Positions 6,190 through 9,482 of a stretch of 9,482 bases of DNA are shown piece by piece. The stretch is from Verrucomicrobiia bacterium (lineage in GTDB: Bacteria; Verrucomicrobiota; Verrucomicrobiae; Limisphaerales; JAKPVM01), in the NCBI GenBank assembly GCA_026417275.1, contig JAOADO010000048.1, forward strand, positions 423 through 9,904, in the 5' to 3' direction. How positions within the stretch are numbered: position 1 is the first letter of the stretch; the number at the start of each line of letters is the position of its first letter. The position numbers and the translations under genes were made by a program. Below the pieces are notes generated by a model. The model had not been told where the DNA came from. It ran no database searches and worked only from the letters and a program-made list of their open reading frames with translations.

Positions 6190-7539
6190 TTAAATCTCCT
6201 CCTTAAAAACAATTTTAAACTCAGTTAATTCACCCTTAGCAGGTTGTGGAACCAATATAAAATTTTCAGTTATCACAGGTTCAAATTCATTCCCTTCAAT
6301 AACGCGACATCTTCCAACCCTTCGCGGCAAAAATTCAAAAATAGGTCTCCCACCTCTCTGCGAACCGTTAGAATCTACAAGTTGAAACCTCCTCTCCATA
6401 TCATTTATTCTCACTGTAAATGTGAAAACCCCCTCCTTTTCCATCAAAATCTGCTCCCACTGCATTTCAGATTTCTCCAATCTTGCTTCAAAAGCCGGGT
6501 CACCGTAAAACGCAACAACATCGCGGTCAAAAAGATGCCCTTTCGATTTCGGATTCTTCTCTAAACACCACAACAACGCCTGCTGATTTGCAAAGAATGC
6601 CTCTGAAAGAGAAAACCGTCCAGGCTGCTCAACAAAATAATCAAGAACTCCCCACCCCATATACCCGAACCACGTTGGCACAGTATAACCAATCATCTGT
6701 ACAACACAGGCAGACTTCATCCACGCCAGCGCCATAGCATCCATACCATCAATGTGTCCCATCAAACAATTGCCAACAGGCAGATAAACTCGAGGATGCT
6801 TTGACTTAATCTCATACCTTCTGCCCTGAATGTCTTCGCCGAACAAGTCCCCTGCCCTGCTCTTAAAATATCCGTTTTTATAAGTATAACCAATCTGCCA
6901 ATCCCGCTCAGTCGCATGACCGGACGTAACAAACAAATCCGCATTGCCATTCAACTCATCAACCAACAACTTCGTAGTATCCTGCGGAACCTTGATTTCC
7001 ATAGGCTTTTCGCCTCTCTTCTTCTCCATGCCAAACCCCGCCTTGCCCTCGCTATACCACACACCCTCGGCAAAATGCGAAAGCGGTATTGATGTTCCGC
7101 CCGCGGCACGACGAACAATCAACGGAGATTTTACACCCACCAACTCAAGAGCATTACCCGCATCAAAACCAGTAACAATTCCCCAGATAGTGTCCCCATA
7201 TGGGTCATCATCCAACCTCCGCGTCAACACATGCACTTTAGCCACAAACTCGCGGCTTACATCCAGTGGCTGAGCAACAAAAGCAGTATACTTCGGCCTC
7301 TCGCGAGAAAGCCAGACAAGCGCCTCCTCCACAGAATTTGAATAAGTCACAACACCAGCGCCATATTTCGTTCTTAAAAAATTTACAACCTCAGCCCACC
7401 TCACATCCCCCAAATTCTTCTGATGCGTCACAACCACATAATCCTTTGCACCAACCGCAACACATCCAAAGACCAAAATCAAAACACCAAACAACATGGA
7501 TTTTAACATCGCCTTCATTGAAAAATACAATACAGACAT
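6190..7539 (-). CDS. Secreted caspase-fold protein resembling peptidase family C25 (gingipain-like)
   Basis: This 449-residue protein starts with a hydrophobic signal sequence (to about residue 31, cleavage likely after VAVGA). ATGs at 7539, 7518, 7509 and 7497 are all possible; a later one would trim the signal peptide to normal length. Two strand-plus-residue blocks look like a clan CD cysteine peptidase dyad: DLFVTSGHATERDW with H208, and VYLPVGNC with C258. From memory they resemble TGHGSETxW and LAIGNC of the gingipains. YGDPAF (345-350) also fits the GDP signature near the end of C25 domains. Residues about 360-449 look like a beta-rich C-terminal domain, common after C25 domains. The N-terminal part (32-135), with DDDPYGDTIWGIVTG, is likewise compatible with C25. 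The substrate is unknown. The gene is convergent with yggS and divergent from rpsO. It could also be an inactive homologue. Confidence 0.65.
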   Translation of the reverse strand: MSVLYFSMKAMLKSMLFGVLILVFGCVAVGAKDYVVVTHQKNLGDVRWAEVVNFLRTKYGAGVVTYSNSVEEALVWLSRERPKYTAFVAQPLDVSREFVAKVHVLTRRLDDDPYGDTIWGIVTGFDAGNALELVGVKSPLIVRRAAGGTSIPLSHFAEGVWYSEGKAGFGMEKKRGEKPMEIKVPQDTTKLLVDELNGNADLFVTSGHATERDWQIGYTYKNGYFKSRAGDLFGEDIQGRRYEIKSKHPRVYLPVGNCLMGHIDGMDAMALAWMKSACVVQMIGYTVPTWFGYMGWGVLDYFVEQPGRFSLSEAFFANQQALLWCLEKNPKSKGHLFDRDVVAFYGDPAFEARLEKSEMQWEQILMEKEGVFTFTVRINDMERRFQLVDSNGSQRGGRPIFEFLPRRVGRCRVIEGNEFEPVITENFILVPQPAKGELTEFKIVFKEEI

Positions 7540-7587
7540 AAAAACACGAATTCAAACAAATATAGTCTTGTCTCAACAAAAATTAAT

Positions 7588-7601
7588 GTTATTATAATAA
7601 C
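7588..7601. promoter_or_regulatory. 14-bp perfect palindrome with TATAAT on both strands
   Basis: GTTATTATAATAAC reads the same on both strands. It holds an exact TATAAT at 7593-7598 on + and at 7596-7591 on -. It sits in the 205-bp AT-rich region (7540-7744) between the divergent C25-like gene and rpsO, so it may be a shared -10 element or a protein-binding site. The -35 matches at standard spacing are weak on both sides. Transcription toward rpsO from here would give a leader of about 140 bases. Confidence 0.35.
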
Positions 7602-7671
7602 CTGTTGATATTTTTTAAAATTGTGAGAAATTAAGCCTCATTGTTTTTTGGATTTTAAATTGATTTAGAAA

Positions 7672-7690
7672 TCACTTTACATTAAAGTGA
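7672..7690. repeat. Inverted repeat upstream of rpsO
   Basis: TCACTTTA (7672-7679), a 3-base spacer, then TAAAGTGA (7683-7690) form a perfect 8-bp inverted repeat. It overlaps the candidate -35 element of rpsO, so it could be an operator. If transcribed from a promoter further upstream it would be a small leader hairpin. Confidence 0.5.
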
Positions 7691-7704
7691 AATTAAATTA
7701 GATT
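7676..7704 (+). promoter_or_regulatory. Candidate rpsO promoter
   Basis: TTTACA at 7676-7681 (five of six) and TAGATT at 7699-7704 (four of six) are 17 bp apart. They would start transcription near 7711, about 34 bases before the rpsO ATG. The -35 element lies inside an inverted repeat (7672-7690). The region is very AT-rich, so other promoters, including the palindrome at 7588-7601, are equally possible. Confidence 0.35.
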
Positions 7705-7744
7705 AAAAGACTTGTTGTTTAAAAAGAACTGACTGCAGATAGAT

Positions 7745-8002
7745 ATGGCACAAAAAGAAAAGATAATTCAGGAGTACCGTGTCCATGAAAAGGATACAGG
7801 GTCTCCGGACATTCAGATTGCGTTGCTTACAGAACGGATCAACTCGTTGACCGAACATTTGCAGAAGCATAACAAAGATTTCAGCTCGCGTCGTGGCTTG
7901 CTCATGATGGTCGGCAAACGACGCAGACTGCTTAATTATTTGCAGAGAAAAGATTACAATCGTTATCTGGAAATAACAAAGAAACTGAAATTGCGTAAGT
8001 AA
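7745..8002 (+). CDS. rpsO: 30S ribosomal protein S15
   Basis: S15 binds 16S rRNA early in assembly of the small-subunit platform and takes part in an inter-subunit bridge. The 85-residue product is within a few residues of the usual 88-89. It shows all the family marks: [16 protein letters not shown] (17-32), the [12 protein letters not shown] rRNA-contacting segment (42-53), [15 protein letters not shown] (56-70), and a basic end. The pnp gene follows, the arrangement seen in very many bacteria. Codon and base use differ from the neighbours: G is not depleted on the coding strand and CGT is favoured for several arginines, consistent with selection for high expression. The start ATG has no Shine-Dalgarno sequence in front. 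E. coli S15 represses its own translation through its leader; a similar fold here is not evident. Confidence 0.97.
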   Translation: MAQKEKIIQEYRVHEKDTGSPDIQIALLTERINSLTEHLQKHNKDFSSRRGLLMMVGKRRRLLNYLQRKDYNRYLEITKKLKLRK

Positions 8003-8053
8003 TAAACCTGGATTCTATTACAATTCAGATTCACTTATGCCATTTCAAGAGTG

Positions 8054-8075
8054 GCGGTTTATTATAATGGACCGC
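8054..8075 (+). promoter_or_regulatory. TATAAT flanked by an inverted repeat between rpsO and pnp
   Basis: GCGGT (8054-8058) and ACCGC (8071-8075) flank a 12-base spacer that contains an exact TATAAT at 8063-8068. This may be a pnp promoter with an operator around its -10 element, giving a leader of about 158 bases. No good -35 match lies 16-18 bp upstream. As RNA it could instead form a 5-bp hairpin after rpsO, but no U-run follows, so it is not a standard terminator. Confidence 0.35.
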
Positions 8076-8101
8076 TATTAAAATGAACAAAGTAAAAGCA
8101 A

Positions 8102-8201
8102 CGCCCGCAGGCTCCGGGCGATTTCAATCAGCCCCATTATCCAACATATCCACAGGTGGAAGTAATGATGCTGATTGAAGTTTCTCGGGTCCGCGCGGGA
8201 C
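8102..8201 (+). promoter_or_regulatory. Structured leader region upstream of pnp
   Basis: Three stem-loops can be drawn by hand. The first is a GC-rich hairpin, CGCCCG (8102-8107) with CGGGCG (8115-8120). The second is a 10-bp perfect stem, TTCAATCAGC (8123-8132) with GCTGATTGAA (8170-8179), extendable through a G-U pair and one more A-U pair and enclosing ATTA/TAAT and TCCA/TGGA inner stems. The third is GTCC (8189-8192) with GGAC (8198-8201). CTGATTG recurs at 8201-8207, so CAATCAG (8125-8131) has two mutually exclusive partners. In E. coli, pnp mRNA has an RNase III-cleaved leader stem through which PNPase controls its own level; a similar role here is inference from position and shape. 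Confidence 0.5.
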
Positions 8202-8232
8202 TGATTGCTTTGGAGAAAAAAATAGAAAACAT

Positions 8233-9482
8233 ATGACTACCAAAGTTACTGCCCAGACGGGCAATTCGAATATAATTATTGAAACAGGAAAACTGGCAAG
8301 GCAGGCTGATGGCGCTGTAACCGTACAATTAGGAGAAACCATTGTTCTCATAGCCGCAGTCGCCGCCACCGAAGCAAAAGAAGAACAAGACTTCTTCCCA
8401 CTAACAGTGGATTATCGCGAAAAAGCAGCCGCCGCCGGCAAATTCCCCGGCGGTTACTTCAAACGCGAAGGGCGCCCATCGGAAAAAGAAATACTCACAA
8501 GCAGACTAATTGACCGCCCGATTCGCCCACTCTTCCCAAAAGGATGGTTCAATGAAGTCCAGGTTCAGTGCATTGTCCTCAGCGCTGACGGCGAAAACGA
8601 TCCGGACGTGCTCAGCATCATCGGCGCATCAGCCTCTCTGATGATAAGCGATATCCCATGGGAAGGTCCAATAGGAGCCGTCAGAATCGGAAGAGTTGAC
8701 GGCAAGTTTATAATAAACCCAACACACTCCGAATTAAAAAAGAGCGACCTCGACCTCGTCTACGTAGGCAACGAAACCAAACTCCTCATGTTCGAGGGCT
8801 CATCAAAAGAAATCTCGGAAGAAGACTTCAAAACTGCCCTCCGCATTGCCCATGAAGCATGCCAACCAATTATAGCCGCCCAGAAACAACTCGCCGCCCA
8901 GGCAGGCAAACCAAAACGCAATATAACACTTAAAACCGTTCCGCCAGAAATCATCCAGGACGCTCGCTCAATGGTGAGCGACAAAATTATTCCTTCGCTC
9001 CTTAAACCGGCAAAACTCGAAAGAGAAGCCGCATGCAAAGCCCTTATCGAAGAAATCAGACCCAAACTAATAGAAAAATACGGCGAAGAAGCCATAACAG
9101 ATTTTGTAATCAACACCGCCTTTTATGAAATTCAGAAAGAAACAATTCGCAATCTTATAATCAAAGAAGGCAAACGCCTCGATGGCAGAAACTTTGACGA
9201 ACTAAGAAAAATCGAATGCGAGGTTGGACTCCTGCCGCGCGCCCACGGTTCCGCACTCTTCACACGCGGCGAAACACAGGCAATGGTCCTCGCAACATTG
9301 GGCACACTACAAGACGCCCAGGAATTCGACGCCTACACCGGCGGAGAAACCGAGAAAAAATTCATCCTACACTACAACTTCCCGAACTTCTCCACAGGCG
9401 AAATAGGCAGAATCTCCGGCCCAGGCAGACGCGAAATCGGTCACGGAGCCCTCGCAGAAAGAAGCCTGGAACCATTGGTGCC
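8233..9482 (+). CDS. pnp: Polynucleotide phosphorylase (PNPase), N-terminal 416 codons, partial
   Basis: PNPase degrades RNA 3' to 5' by phosphorolysis, releasing nucleoside diphosphates, and can run in reverse. The gene starts at ATG 8233 and runs off the window, so about 60% of a roughly 700-residue protein is seen. The first RNase PH-like domain (about 10-140) carries FPGGYFKREGRPSEKE and SRLIDRPIRPLFPKGW. An all-helical linker domain lies near 240-310. The second RNase PH-like domain starts with KRLDGRNFDELRKI and continues LLPRAHGSALFTRGETQA, FILHYNFPNFSTGE and GPGRREIGHGALAER. The missing part should hold the rest of that catalytic domain plus the KH and S1 RNA-binding domains. A GGAG at 8212-8215 lies 17 bases before the ATG, too far for an ordinary ribosome binding site. 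It follows rpsO by 230 bp through a folded leader. Confidence 0.97.
   Translation, partial: MTTKVTAQTGNSNIIIETGKLARQADGAVTVQLGETIVLIAAVAATEAKEEQDFFPLTVDYREKAAAAGKFPGGYFKREGRPSEKEILTSRLIDRPIRPLFPKGWFNEVQVQCIVLSADGENDPDVLSIIGASASLMISDIPWEGPIGAVRIGRVDGKFIINPTHSELKKSDLDLVYVGNETKLLMFEGSSKEISEEDFKTALRIAHEACQPIIAAQKQLAAQAGKPKRNITLKTVPPEIIQDARSMVSDKIIPSLLKPAKLEREAACKALIEEIRPKLIEKYGEEAITDFVINTAFYEIQKETIRNLIIKEGKRLDGRNFDELRKIECEVGLLPRAHGSALFTRGETQAMVLATLGTLQDAQEFDAYTGGETEKKFILHYNFPNFSTGEIGRISGPGRREIGHGALAERSLEPLV

Noticed and set aside
7462..7539. Lipoprotein signal (LVFGC) in the C25-like protein
   Set aside because: Phe at the -2 position is unusual for a lipobox, and a normal signal peptidase I site (VAVGA) follows a few residues later.
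8102..8120. Intrinsic terminator for rpsO
   Set aside because: The GC hairpin is good, but it is followed by ATTTCAATC and not a T-run on the + strand, so it is treated as leader structure.
8760..9116. 118-codon minus-strand open frame opposite pnp
   Set aside because: It overlaps conserved PNPase sequence entirely; it is a shadow frame.

Overview
The window is ordinary bacterial chromosome from a Gram-negative (diderm) organism. It carries Tol-Pal envelope genes, two lipoproteins with OmpA-type peptidoglycan-binding domains, and Tat translocase genes. A PVC-superphylum bacterium (Verrucomicrobiota or a relative) is my best guess. The grounds are the exbD-tonB-tolB-pal order with a TonB-type rather than a TolA-type third gene, A-rich leaders without Shine-Dalgarno sequences, and a secreted gingipain-like protein. 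This placement is inferred from gene style and was not tested by any search.

Layout. Positions 1-59 hold the last codons of an ExbD/TolR-like gene. There follow, all on the + strand, a TonB/TolA-like energy transducer (90-1007), tolB (1054-2217), pal (2235-2849) and a second, tandem pal paralogue (2906-3541). After a 109-bp gap with a good promoter candidate come tatA (3651-3917), tatC with a very long acidic N-terminal extension (3956-5419), and a YggS/PLPBP-family gene (5459-6169). A convergent minus-strand gene (6190-7539) encodes a secreted caspase-fold protein that resembles peptidase family C25 (gingipains). A 205-bp AT-rich divergent region separates it from rpsO (7745-8002). A 230-bp structured region then leads to pnp (8233 to beyond the window end).

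How the genes fit together. ExbD/TolR, the TonB-like protein, TolB and the two Pal proteins should form a proton-motive-force-driven link from the inner membrane through the periplasm to the peptidoglycan-bound outer membrane. TatA and TatC form a minimal Tat export system with no separate tatB visible. YggS keeps pyridoxal phosphate balanced. rpsO-pnp is a widely conserved pair joining ribosomal protein S15 to polynucleotide phosphorylase.

The points most worth a second look are the C25-like protein, the roughly 173-residue disordered TatC extension, the pal duplication with a 44-bp perfect repeat, the folded pnp leader with two competing pairings, the absence of Shine-Dalgarno sequences, and a C-over-G excess on the + strand that holds regardless of gene direction except in rpsO. 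No CRISPR array, insertion sequence, tRNA or rRNA was seen.
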